A stretch of 64,000 nucleotides of DNA from contig NC_092670.1 of NCBI RefSeq assembly GCF_964355755.1, forward strand, positions 27,083,795 to 27,147,794. The letters are read 5' to 3'. Below the pieces are notes generated by a model. That model worked only from the letters and a program-made list of their open reading frames with translations. It searched no databases and had not been told where the DNA came from. The stretch's first letter is position 1. The number at the start of each line of letters is the position of its first letter. Below, piece after piece: positions 43,478-54,800 of the stretch. This DNA is from Antedon mediterranea (lineage: Eukaryota > Echinodermata > Crinoidea > Comatulida > Antedonidae). A program made the position numbers and the translations under genes.

Positions 43478-44467
43478 CTAAAAGAATCCCATATCTTGGT
43501 GTCAAAGAAAATGTTCTACCCTATATAGTCTAATAAACGCCCTGGTGGTATTGCATTTTTTTCACAAAAGAAGGGGGAAGGGGTTGAGAAGATTTAAATA
43601 TGTGGAGTATTTATAGACCGGGCACCCAGATCGTTTATTCATGTGAAAGCCACAAAAGTTTTGATGGGCTGATTATGTAGATAATGGCTAAGATTCAATA
43701 ATCAATATTGCTGTCGGGTCTTATCCTGTAAATTTACCATGGGGACACCAAATGGTAGGGGTAAAAAATGGATTTAATCATGTGAAAAGCGACACAAATA
43801 AAAGTTGTTGGACATGTTAAATGTCCCCATATGTGTATACAATGTTAAAGAAAGCAACGACAGCAACTTTATTTTGTAAGTTGCTCGAGACAGTAGCCCT
43901 AAGTTACCACTCAAAAATGATGTTAATCATGTCAAACAGTCAAACAGGTAATTCTTGTAATTTTTGGTTACGACCACTACAGGATTTATTAACACAAACA
44001 GCCTCACGGCACAAGACCTATTGTTATAACTTCCCATTGGGATATATTGAAATACCAACTTATTCTGAAAGTTTTTAGGTAAATGGCACCCTTAGATGGC
44101 CGGAAATGGTACTCTTTTACATAAATTCATGATAAAATGGCATCTCTCATTTAATAGAGAATAAGCAGGACTAGGCCTAGTGAGGTTGTTGGTGTACTGC
44201 GCTACCGTGCACTCGAATTGCTCCTCCAAAAACGTTTTAAAGATGTTTTAACTGTGTTTTATTATATGTATGCTGATTATTGACTTGTTTTTGATGTAAT
44301 TTTTTACGATGTGTGCAGGTGCATCGCGACCACCAATGGTTCTCTACAACGACCGCGATTTTCGCGCGAAATGTACCTTGACGATTCCTACAGTAGGCCT
44401 GAGAGCCTAGGCCAATACGATTCTCCTTGAAATTGATTTAGTATTACCGAACATGAGCTTTTAAGGC

Positions 44468-44620
44468 TGGTTTCCTGTCGACGTAAGAGGCAGTTTTTCT
44501 AACGTCAGTTACGATTGTTACATCGTTTTTACGTAAGAAACCAACATTTGACAGGAAACCGCTTACGACAATATTTTGGTGAAAAATAGACGCAACGCAA
44601 TGAACGACAGGAAACCGGCG
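44468..44620. repeat. Short inverted-repeat block
   Basis: CTGGTTTCCTGTCGACGTAA at 44468 faces GACAGGAAACC at about 44555 and ACGACAGGAAACCGGCG at about 44604. It may be a small MITE; the ends are not certain. Confidence 0.4.
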
Positions 44621-45736
44621 TATCAAATCTCTGTCTGATACGTTGATTTATCGCGAATTTACAGGAACCGAACACCTTAATAAAACCAATTTCCATTGGC
44701 TAGATTTAAAAAAATCCCTTAGGTTGTTAAAAATTATGGTAGCTGATATAATTTCTAACAGATAGATACCAAACATGACGTGAATCGGGTTAGCGGTTTG
44801 TTTACAAAAGCGCCGTAAAGAAAGTTGATTTTTGAGTGAACAAAAATACAATTTCCTAATGATTTTCAATGGAAACGACTTATATAATTGCAAAATACAC
44901 ATACTTGTGATATTTTTTTATGAACAAGAGTTTGATATGTTAAAGATAAGTGTTTATAGTATCGTTTTTTATTGAAATTTTAAAATGAATAGGTTAGGCC
45001 GTTTTTCACATTCTGAACTTCAAGGCTAAATATCTCAAAAGTTCGGGTTGCGACTCTGCGCCGCTTTTGTGATGCCAGGGCTCATTTGGTGAAGTTATGC
45101 ACCTCCTATTTTTGAATGACATCAGAGTTGCGCAACATGACGCGGTTTTATGAATTTTTATGATTGATCATAGATTAAAAACCAAGCGTAATTTAAGTAA
45201 TATCAAGGGCAAAACTTTTTTTTTAATGTATTATGGAAGCTGATGAGTTGTAGATATCAATTCATGTAAAATTTTGGAACTTTTCCAGAAATTAAACATT
45301 TATCTGAAGATGTCGTAATAAGGTTTTCATTAGCGCCAGACTTGCGCAGCGAAACATTTTTTTTTTAAACTTCATAAAGTCATAATTTATATAAGGGGTC
45401 AACTTTGTATGGAATAAAAATGGTTTATTGCGCAACAAATTACGCGAACATTCGCAATAAAAATGTTGTATTGCGAAAAAATGTTTTTCTGTTGCATGCG
45501 CATATTTGCGCAAGCAGATCGTAAGCACCATAGAAAGGCTGTTTTGCAATTGATTTTTGCTTTTCATATCTTTTGTAGTAGACTGCATTCATTTTGATGA
45601 ACTTTAACTGCAAAATAACACGCATGTGCACGTTAAACTTCAATAATTGTGTGCTAAAAAATGGGTAATTGAATGAAAATTTGTGAAGAAATGTACCTAT
45701 TTTTATCCAGTTGTAGTTCCTCAGGATGGCTGGTTA

Positions 45737-46149
45737 CCGTAAATCTTCTAATAGTAACCCACACTCTAATAGTAACCCCCTTCTAATAGTAACCCACCTT
45801 ACTGTATAAGTCAATCTATAATAATAACCCACTACTCTAATAGTAGTTACTATTAGAGTCACAAAAACTATTGACAAAATGACTAGTCGTTTATGATGCA
45901 GCCGTATTTTTAAAATAAAGAGATAATGCATGTTGATCTCAGGAGTGGGGAAGGATTGAGTGTTTTTGAGTTTGTAAGTTAAGGTTACAGTTCAACCAAA
46001 TGTGTTTATTCGTACTATTTTCATGTGCCTAATTTAAGATTAGTAATAGTAACTCACTACTTTAATAGTAACCCCCCTTCTAATAGTAACCCAACCTTAA
46101 AAAACAATCAAAGAATAATAACCCAGGGTTACAAATAGAAGATTTACGG
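45737..46149. mobile_element. 413-bp TA-flanked MITE with YTAATAGTAACCC repeats
   Basis: Ends CCGTAAATCTTCTA / TAGAAGATTTACGG, flanked by TA on both sides (45735-45736, 46150-46151). Both halves hold copies of CTAATAGTAACCC. The equivalent place in the inverted family F copy (54700-54725) lacks the element and reads, in the same sense, GGATGGCTGGTGACCCCCAT. TA targeting suggests a Tc1/mariner-type partner (inference). Confidence 0.8.
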
Positions 46150-47082
46150 TACCCTTATTTTTTTTTTTATATATTATGGAAGCTGATGAGTAGATATCAA
46201 TTCATGTAAAATTTGTTCAAATCTAGTTCATCTTTATTAGTTATCCACACTCGGCGAATAACTCCTTGTAATCATCCTGTTTCTTTTTTTTCTTTCTCCT
46301 TCATTTTTGTTTTTCAAATATCTCAAAAACTTTTTGTGTATGATGTGCACATGGATTGTCGTGTGGCTAACTATACTTGTCAAAGTAACGATGTCGGATC
46401 TTCCATCCTTCTCCTCCAATTTTTGTGTCTCGTGTATATCTCTAAAATATATCTCTAAGTATATCTCATAACATTTCATAACTCTGCCAACATATGGAAA
46501 TTTACATGAAGTTGTGCAACATTTATTTTTTTAAGACGTCAGAGTTGCACAATGTGACTTATGCACGAATTTATGAATTTCAATTTCATAGATAAAAAAC
46601 CAAACATTATTTTTTATTGACACTTTGCGAAAATTTAAGTCATATCAAGGGAAAATTTTTTGTGGATTAAAAATGAAAAATTAAATGTTTCACAAAAAGT
46701 TAGGGCGCCCGCGCATTTAAAATTTAAAAATGCTAAAAATTAATTTCTAATCATTACATTTTGCAACATGCAAACTATTTTACGCGTGCGGTGCGCATGG
46801 AGTATGAAAAACATGTTTTTTCCCTTTAATTATATTGAGTATTTTTACAAAAAATCAGATCTTTTCCACTTTAAATAGTTGGATTAGTCAATTTGCATGC
46901 GTTTTAGTTGAAAAAGTTACAAAATAATGTAAAAAAAAATCATGCCTATTTTGAATCTATTATAGCTCCTCGGGATCAACCGTGACCCCCATTTTTTTTT
47001 TTTCATAATATGAAAGTGGATAAATTGTTGATTTGAATTTAGATAAAAACTAAATTTTGCATTAATAGTTCATCACATTTAA

Positions 47083-47826
47083 CCCATTGACTGCCAACTT
47101 CGCATTTATGCGAACAGGCTAGTTGTACTGGCTGTGCCAACTTCGCATTAATGCGAAACAATTAACGTCTCAATAAAATAGCCTACATAACGTCTTCATT
47201 GACTCTAATTTTATTGGCATGCATTATTAATGAAAGCCAATGAACCATTCTATATTGTGACGCAAAAATTTGTAGGGCTTACTATAATAAAAATTTGAGT
47301 ATTTTGCGGTTTAAAATGTCGGTTTGAAATGAAAATGAAGCGCTATTCTACCGCGAGAAGTTGTCGCTACTGGGCTTGATCATGATGGCTCGGATATTGA
47401 CGTCAATTACGATGAAGGCCTAGCTAGCTAGGCCTAGAAATATATTGATAAAGGCCAAGGCAGGCAATGTGGTATGGACGTGGACTGCAAATTATCTAGT
47501 AGGCCTAGGCCTAGTAGGTCAGCGCTAGGCTACTACTATATTATTAACTAGCTTGGTCTAGATCTAGCTAGCTGTACAAATATTGCTAAAAACCTTATAA
47601 TAAAAATACATTTGCATGTAGAAATGTCTGTTGAATATTTGTTTTATTATTTATTTTTTCAAATTATCAATAGTTAATTAACAGTTATTTGCAAATTAAT
47701 ACTACCCTGTCAAAAAGTTTGTTTAATCTCGCGTTGGTAAAAAAATGAGCTGGAAAGCAGGAAATACCTCACTGAAATGTACTGGCAGTACAGCTATGGG
47801 CTAATAAACATCCGGTAGTCAATGGG
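47083..47826. mobile_element. 744-bp piggyBac-like non-autonomous element
   Basis: TTAA occurs at both edges (47079-47082 and 47827-47830), and the ends are inverted CCCATTGACT(G/A)CC. TTAA duplication with CCC(T/A)TTGACTGCC-like ends is the piggyBac signature (established). Two subterminal copies of the perfect palindrome TTCGCATTAATGCGAA (one with a mismatch) lie at 47099-47152. An unoccupied version of the target is at 41328-41345. No transposase. Confidence 0.82.
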
Positions 47827-48074
47827 TTAAAAGAGCGCGCATCTCGATTCTACATTTCAGAATTTCTTCAATATTTTAATGTGTTGTTGCTAAAACAATT
47901 ATCTTCAGAAACTGTTATCTTCATGTTTCATATTGATGACGTCATCATGTTAAAAATTTAAATAAAATGTGGGTCCCGTAATTTCACCTATGCTACACTG
48001 TATGTAGTATGTATACAGTATTAAATACTGTGTATACTGTATATATTCTGGGCACAAAATTTAGCACTAACAAC

Positions 48075-48752
48075 CAGCCCTCGAAATTGGGACGAAATGA
48101 CCTCGGCAAAAAAATGCCGACATAAACGAAGCCCACCTCGGCAACACGTCGGCATTTTTTTTGTTCAGCCCCCAAAGCTATTTTTAGTAATAAGTATTCA
48201 ATCACACACACATTAACTGTACTGTACCTAAAAATAGCTGTGTTGATATTGTACAGCGCATTTGCGGCGCGGCTTGCTCTCTAAATAATATTAATAACCA
48301 CGCAAACAAACCACACGGTTTTCAATCCCCAATACAAGTTGGACTCTTCTCTCAGCCAAGTAACAATAAGTCATGTGATTTGTCATGCCTCACTAAACTC
48401 ACATCACACGACGATAGAGCTGAGCGTGGTTCGTTGTTGTTGTAAACGCCGGAGCGGTCGCTGGCCTCGCCTCTCTCTGTCCGGCCCTATCTTGTGTGTA
48501 GGTGTAGGTCTAATAATAACTCCAACGTACAAATATTTTAAGATATATTTAATTCACTTGTAACGAAGGTAAATTTGAAAAAAACTGTAATAGGCATAAA
48601 ATTAATTATTTGCTGTGTATGTGGTAGCCTTGATTTTAATCCAAGGCCTAAATCAATAAAAAGAGCCTCGGCAAATCAATGCCGTGGTAAGCTAGCAGGA
48701 CCTCGGCATTTACCTCGGCGTTGACGAATGCCGAGGTAAATTTCGCGGGCTG
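48075..48752. mobile_element. 678-bp TIR element, hAT-like ends
   Basis: Ends CAGCCCTCGAAATT and, inverted, CAGCCCGCGAAATTTACC. AACAAC directly flanks both sides (48069-48074, 48753-48758). The family F copy at 52395-52415 shows the uninterrupted target AGCACTAACAACATATC on the other strand. CTCGGCA words crowd both ends. CAG...CTG ends suggest hAT, although hAT duplications are normally 8 bp. A truncated relative is at 18424-18850. Confidence 0.75.
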
Positions 48753-49159
48753 AACAACATATTATTTTCTTCAGGTTATAATGGCATAATCTTTTTCTGT
48801 TTCGCATTTTCTAGCGTACGTTTGTCGTGCAGATAATAAACTCGTCAAAGTGACGGTACGCAATCAATATCTTCACAAGCATGTATCATAATTAAACCAA
48901 ATTTGGTACTCACAAATTTCAGGTCATATTTCATCATAATGGCAATACAATTACGTGCGTAGAGCATATTACATATGCGTCCGCTGGCTTAAAATTTTCA
49001 AAATTTATTTTCAATGAAATTAGAGTACGTTTCAGGTAATTTTAAGCGTTTAAGAAATTGCCATGAGTACACAGATTTTTGCACATGCACAACGTGTTAA
49101 ACGTTAATATGCACTCTTTTTGGCCGATTTCTGTTTTACAACCTTTCTTTAGCAATTTC

Positions 49160-49350
49160 ATCATATTTTATTCACTTTCAATTCAACTCTAAATTGTGTT
49201 ATACGAGCACGTCAAAAGTGCAATTTGAAATTGAATTAAATGTAATAAAGGAAAGTGGGTGAAATCATTCTTATTTTTTGTGAAAAATTAGATTTTGGCC
49301 AAGTTGACGTGAGGCTGAGTTGACTTGGGGCCGAGACAGTTTAGGATCGA
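49160..49350. mobile_element. Partial copy of the foldback element
   Basis: GGCCAAGTTGACGTGAGGCT, then GAGTTGACTTGGGGCCGAGA and CAGTTTAGGATCGAAAT match the right arm of 52454-53314. The preceding 100 bp matches its interior (inverted). One arm only. Confidence 0.65.
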
Positions 49351-49511
49351 AATAAACCAATAAGAGACCAACAAAGCAATTTGACCTTCTGTCCCGATAG
49401 ATCACAAAATGAAACAGTATCAGTCCATGCTCTGCCCCATAGTCTAAATGGTGTGTAATTATTACTGTTGGATATATACTGTATTATATTTATAGTTAGT
49501 ATATTACATAC

Positions 49512-49557
49512 CTGTCTCATCTGAAACCACATTCATTCCCATATCAGGCACTGCCAT
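49512..49557 (-). CDS. PYM1: PYM1 exon 1 (start codon)
   Basis: Codes residues 1-15 and the first base of codon 16: MAVPDMGMNVVSDETG, similar in length and character to the short leader before the Mago-binding domain of other PYM proteins. The ATG at 49555-49557 has a good context (AAAATGG) and an in-frame TAA three codons upstream, so translation cannot start earlier in this frame. The donor is ACAG|GTATGT. The exon itself appears to begin at 49572, because TTTTTTTTTCTAG|GAATTT directly upstream is a strong 3' splice site. A separate non-coding first exon is therefore expected upstream. Confidence 0.88.
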
Positions 49558-49572
49558 TTTGGATTAAAATTC

Positions 49573-49590
49573 CTAGAAAAAAAAATGATA
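49573..49590 (-). promoter_or_regulatory. 3' splice site before PYM1 exon 1
   Basis: The minus strand reads a T9 tract, CTAG, then exon bases GAATTTTAATCCAAA before ATG. It implies an upstream 5' UTR exon or, less likely, spliced-leader trans-splicing. Confidence 0.65.
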
Positions 49591-49607
49591 CAAAACAAAT
49601 CATTTAT

Positions 49608-49900
49608 TATTGTTATTATTTATTCTTTATACTGGGTAGCCTCTTCTCCCAGAGGGCCCAGTTATGAAGAGTGCTGCGTGTGTACTACTAGTACACCGGG
49701 GTAACCCCCTACTTGTCACGAAAGATGTAGTAGTAGGTTCTTTAAAGTGAACATAAGTTAATTGTGTACACAGGACCTACGGTTTATAGTCCTTATCCGA
49801 GAAGATTCGTTCTACTTTACCACCATAACCATGGGGCAGTGAGCTTTGAACCCTTGCCGGTGTTATGGCTAAACCACTCAGCCACTCACTTGCTACTATC
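49608..49900 (-). mobile_element. tRNA-derived SINE
   Basis: On the minus strand the head has TGGCTGAGTGGTTTAGCC (A-box like) and GGGTTCAAAGCTC (B-box like), spaced closer than in a tRNA, as if the anticodon arm were lost. A body with CCTGTGTACACAATTAACTT follows, then CTCTGGGAGAAGAGGCTACC and CAGTATAAAGAATAAATAAT, an AAT-repeat tail. It lies directly upstream of PYM1 exon 1 and on the same strand. Confidence 0.55.
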
Positions 49901-49939
49901 CACTACTACTTAGCACTGTTACTGACTTTTTTGTTTATA

Positions 49940-51790
49940 GTCCGGTGGCAGGAGGGGGACAAATTGCCATCCAACTTTTCTAGACCAGAATTTTCCATAG
50001 ATTACGAATATGGAAGGTAATCGATCAGGTAGGAAGCATTTTCGATTTATATATGGAGTCAAAGTTCAAAATTGACCAATTACAACAATGTATGTATTAT
50101 AACAAATTTATTGAAGCACAATTTGGTCTTTTATTACATTTTTATGATTATAGGCGTCTATTCAATCACCTTATGAAAACAAATCCTTTGTGATTAAGGG
50201 TCAAATGTCAATATTGTCCAATCATACAGTAGAATTAACCGACCTATAAATTCTCATCCTAAGCATACAATGTAAAAGAGTGAATACATCATTTCATCGG
50301 TTGACATAAGGTAAATTTCATCAGTTAACATAAGGTCAAAGGTCAACATTTTAATGCGTATTAGTTAGTTACCAAATAAATGCAAAGTTGTCAAAACTAT
50401 GATATCGATGATTTTACAAGTAATCAAATTATTTGATCAGTAAAGTTATGTTATCTCATATAATTATAATACTGTATTAACTATTAATCAAATCAGAATT
50501 CGATCCTTTGCCTGTTGTGTTTATATACAGGTATATATATATATGTATTATAACGGGTGTCTAGAAAACTCAGATCTCAGATATATCTAAGTTTTCTAGA
50601 TCTAGAAAACTCAGATCTGACTTTTCTAGATCTTGAAAAACTCGGATATCTATATCTGAGTTTTCTAGTTCAGGAATGGAACTAGAAAACTCAGATCATC
50701 AAGTGATTGGTTGGTAGGTCATTTGGATTAAGTATTATAAAAACTGATTACTGTGTACGTTTTCTTACTAATGTAAGTCAAAAATTTAATTATGACAATG
50801 TAGACTTAAAAATTAGGTATGTACGAGTTGGTACGAGTTTGTACGATTTATTTTGGCGATACATCAGGATAGCGCCCACACGTTGAGCCTTGAATTGAGT
50901 TTGCTTAGCTAGGCCTAAATGATAAGCCTACATTTTAAAAGGTGTATACTGTATTTCTTTATGATTTAATTTGTAGGCCGCTACTACAAGATACAATAAT
51001 TATTATTATTAGTAAGAAAATGTATAATACTGTAGTATTTCAAACAAGCTACAGTACCCTCTGATTAATAATGGAACGATCCATTTGATATCTTAGTTTT
51101 CTAGTTCCATTCTGGAACTAGAAGGGTAGATCTTGATATGGTTTTCTAGATCTAGAAAAGTCAGTCTAGATCTAGAAAACTCAGATATATCTGAGATCTG
51201 AGTTTTCTAGGATCTGAGTTTTCTAGACACCCATATTATAACCAATTTATTGAAGTTCAATTTAGTCTTTTAATACATTTGTACGGTTATAGGTATCCAT
51301 TCAGTCACCTTATAATACAAATACTTTGAAATTAAAGGTCAAATGTCCATATTGACCAATCACAAAATTTGCCTATAAAAACTAACATTTTAGACAAAAT
51401 GTTATGTTTTATAAATTATACACAATCAAAAGAGCACATTCATCATTACACCAGTTGACATAGGTCAAAGGTCAACATTTTTACAAGTTTACTAAATAAT
51501 GCAAAGATATTCAAACTATGAGATCGATGTCATGTAATCACGTTGTTTGAAGTTATGGTATTTGGATATTTTTTCTAGTGCGCATTATTTTAAATGTATT
51601 ATAATACTGTAAATTAAATAATAACATTAATATTATGACTGTTAAAATGTTATGATGTTAAAATGTTACGCTGACCTTCAATGATTTGCCACTACACAGT
51701 TGCATTTATTAGGGCTACAATATTCATAAACTACTATTCATCAGAATCAATTCAACCACAGGATAGGGAATAGGCAGATCCATGTGGCCC
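49940..51790 (+). mobile_element. GTCC DNA element, copy B (right end missing)
   Basis: Starts after TA with GTCCGGTGGCAGGAGGGGG and is collinear with copy A from 9712 to about 10820, then directly with 13343-13560. It lacks the Helitron and has lost or diverged from everything beyond 51790. An unrelated TIR element (50556-51232) interrupts it. Confidence 0.8.
50556..51232. mobile_element. 677-bp TIR element built of AGAAAACTCAGATC words
   Basis: Both ends read inward GGGTGTCTAGAAAACTCAGA. The terminal 150 bp on each side is a patchwork of (T)CTAGAAAACTCAGAT and its reverse complement. TATTATAAC flanks both sides (50547-50555 and, after one A, 51234-51242). No ORF. Confidence 0.75.
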
Positions 51791-51899
51791 AGCCCACCCC
51801 CATCCTCTCACCTTTAATTTCAATTCACAATTTCTAGGACTCTTTCTTGACTGATCCTCATCTTTTTCTATTTAATGATTTTGTATTCGTCACAAATTT

Positions 51900-54800
51900 T
51901 CATTGTCAAGTTATGCAAATACTGTATGTTTCAAATATTTCAATGATTACCTTTCATAAGAGACCATCAGGATTTCTTTCCCTTTTGAAAATATTAAGAG
52001 AATATTGCCTGTTTCCATAGTTGACGACACATTTACTCAGATCTATAATCTTGGTCAATAATGCTTTAGATTTTAGCATAACTTTCTGTTAGCCCAAGAT
52101 TTAAATTACACTTTTGCTAAGTTTCAATTTAAATTGTTATATTGTTTTCGATCTATGTTAAATACGCAAAATTCATAAAATCGCGAATAAGTCATGTTGC
52201 ACAACTCTGACGTCATTCAAAAATAGGAGGTGCACATACTTCACGTAAATGCCCATATGTTGACAAAGTTATAAAATGTTATGTTTACACGTTTTAGAAA
52301 TACAAGACACAAAATTGACAGAAAGAATAATACAGAACTAGATTTGAACTCGTTATCAAGAAAAAGATTATACCATTATGAACTGAACTGAAGAATATGA
52401 TATGTTGTTAGTGCTGAATTCTGTCTATTTTGTGTCATATACTATATACACAGGGTTTCGATCCAAGTCGGCCCTAAACCGTCTCGGCCAAAGTCAAGTC
52501 GGCCTCAAGTCAACTCGGCCTCAAGTCAACTCGGCCTCAAGTCAACTCGGCCTCAAGTCAACTCGGCCTCACGTCAACTCGGCTAAAAAATAATCGGTAA
52601 ACTCGGCCCCGTTAAAGTATGGAACGCAAAAAGTGCAAATGAAGGGGATTGATAAAATAATATTTCATCACAATTTTTTAACTATAAATAATTCTGACTT
52701 TTAATGAATATTAATATTTAGACAATAATATATTTAGCAAAAAAATAGGAATGATTTCACCAACTTTCCTTTATTAATACGTTTAATAAAATTTCAAATT
52801 GCACAATTGAAAACAATTCGTAGCTGCGCCTCCCTGCGCCTTTGGCAGCTTTTTCGATATCTACAACTGCTACGTGTTTTCACTGACCGGGGTATTCCCC
52901 TTTTTTTTAAACGCAAATCATGGACAAAAACGATGTACAATCATTTTTTCTATGGCCAAATGGTGGAACGTAGGCCTCCGTCTTCGATTTACTAAAATGC
53001 GGTACCTGCACGTGGGTACTTATATTCATATTGGCAATGAGTTCATTTTTTTATATGATATTATTTAATTATATTTTTTTTTTTATTCATTTTTTTTAAA
53101 GCGTGGATAGTAAGAATCATAATAATATTAAGCACTTTTTGCATTCCATACTTTATTGTGGCCAAGTTGACCGATTAGTTTTTGGCCGAGTTGACGTGAG
53201 GCCGAGTTGACTTGAGGCCGAGTTGACTTGGGGCCGAGTTGACTTGGGGCCGACTTGACGTGGGGCCGACTTGACTTTGGCCGAGACGGTTTAGGGCCGA
53301 CTTGACCTGCTCCCTATACACAGTATAATCTGTAGACATATTACATACAGTGTAGAATAGGTGAAATTACGGGACCTGCCATTTATTCCTAATTTTAACA
53401 TGGCGACGGTATCAAAATGAAACACGAAGATATCTCAGCAACAACATACTAACGTGTAGAAGAAATTTGAATACGTAAAATATAGATGCACGCTTTTTTA
53501 AATGTGATGGACTATGACGCAAAATATGAAAATACTGATCTTTTGCCATCTGATTGGCAAAATGTTCACATGAATTCGCTAAATTCCAATAGCTTCCATA
53601 AAACGTTTTAATCATGATTATCACTTTTTATTCTGACGAGCTATAACAGATTGAAATTTACTGTAAAGATGAAAATAAGTGACCCACGTTATTAAATTTT
53701 TAGACATTATGACGAAAAATAGCTGATTGACCTAGACAACATTAAAATCTCGGGGGAAATGGAATAAGGATAAGCAAGATGCGCTCTATTGAATGTGATG
53801 AGCAATAACGAAAGAGACAAAAATCCTATATTTTACATTCGTGTGGCCATACAATGATGTCACAACCTCCGAGAGGTAAAGATTCTGAATGAATTCATAT
53901 CTACAACATACTGTATCTGCTTACATATTAAGTTAAAAAAAATTGGGGGTCACCGTTGAGCTATAATATAATAGATTCAAAAGAGGCATAATTTTGACGA
54001 TATTTTGTAACTTTCGCAACCAAAACATATGCAAGTGGTTTAAATCAACGTGTTCGTATGACATCATTTTAATTTGAAATGATGTCAATCTTGTTAAAAA
54101 TGACTAGGAAAGGCTGGAAAATAACAATTCATGAAAAAAAACATGATTGTCATGCTCCGTGCGCACCGTACGCGTAAAATTGTTTTCGCGCGCGGGAATT
54201 TTTGACATGTGCAAAATGTCATGAATCGCGTAGATTAGAAATTAATTTTGCGCATTTATAAATTTTAAATGTGGATGCGCGCGTAACTTCTTGTAAAACT
54301 TCTTTTAATCCACTGAAAGTTTGCCCTTGATATAAATTTCAATAATGTTGACAAAGTTATGAAATGTTATGTTAACACGAGATAGGGGAGCCAAAAAAAA
54401 GTGAAAGAAAGAAGTAAGAAAAAGATAGAACTATATTTGAACTCGTTACTTTGACGAGTTCGGGTTATCCGCGGAAATGCAACATGCACATACGTTAAAA
54501 TGAACATCAACAATTATTATGCCATCCTATGACATGAATTAAATATGTTTACAGTGCTGAATTGTACCTATTTTGTGTCATAAAGCATAACAGTATTTAC
54601 GGCATATACTGTATATTATTATATACAGTGTAGCATAGAAGAAATAACGAGACCCATCTTTTATTCCAATTTTTAACATGATGACATCATCAAAATTAAA
54701 CAAAATGGGGGTCACCAGCCATCCTGAGGAGCTCTATACTAATAACTAAAAATAGGTATATTTTTGCACAAATTTGCATGAAATTACCCATTTTTTAGCA

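Larger units (their letters stand above)
44960..48990 (+). repeat. Repeat family F, plus-orientation block, several diverged units
   Basis: Non-coding, AT-rich units share landmark words such as CAGAGTTGCGCAACATGAC, ATATCAAGGGCAAAA, AAAAAATGGGTAATT, GACGTCATCATG, ACCTATGCTACACTGTAT and CTTGTCAAAGTRACGA. The same words appear on the opposite strand at 51900-54960. I do not recognise a known class. Three TIR elements (45737, 47083, 48075) interrupt this block. Confidence 0.65.
43478..49511 (-). other. PYM1: PYM1 intron 1 (6,034 bp)
   Basis: Phase-1 intron; donor G|GTATGT at 49511, acceptor TTTTAG at 43478. It contains family F repeats and three TIR elements described separately. 43478-44460 is otherwise unassigned. 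Confidence 0.9.

Noticed and set aside
52470-52590. Possible CRISPR-like array
   Set aside because: Units are contiguous without unique spacers and lie in an inverted arm; this is a eukaryotic repeat.
52402-52593. 63-codon frame with repeated STRPQVNSA
   Set aside because: Translation of the tandem 16-mers in the foldback arm.
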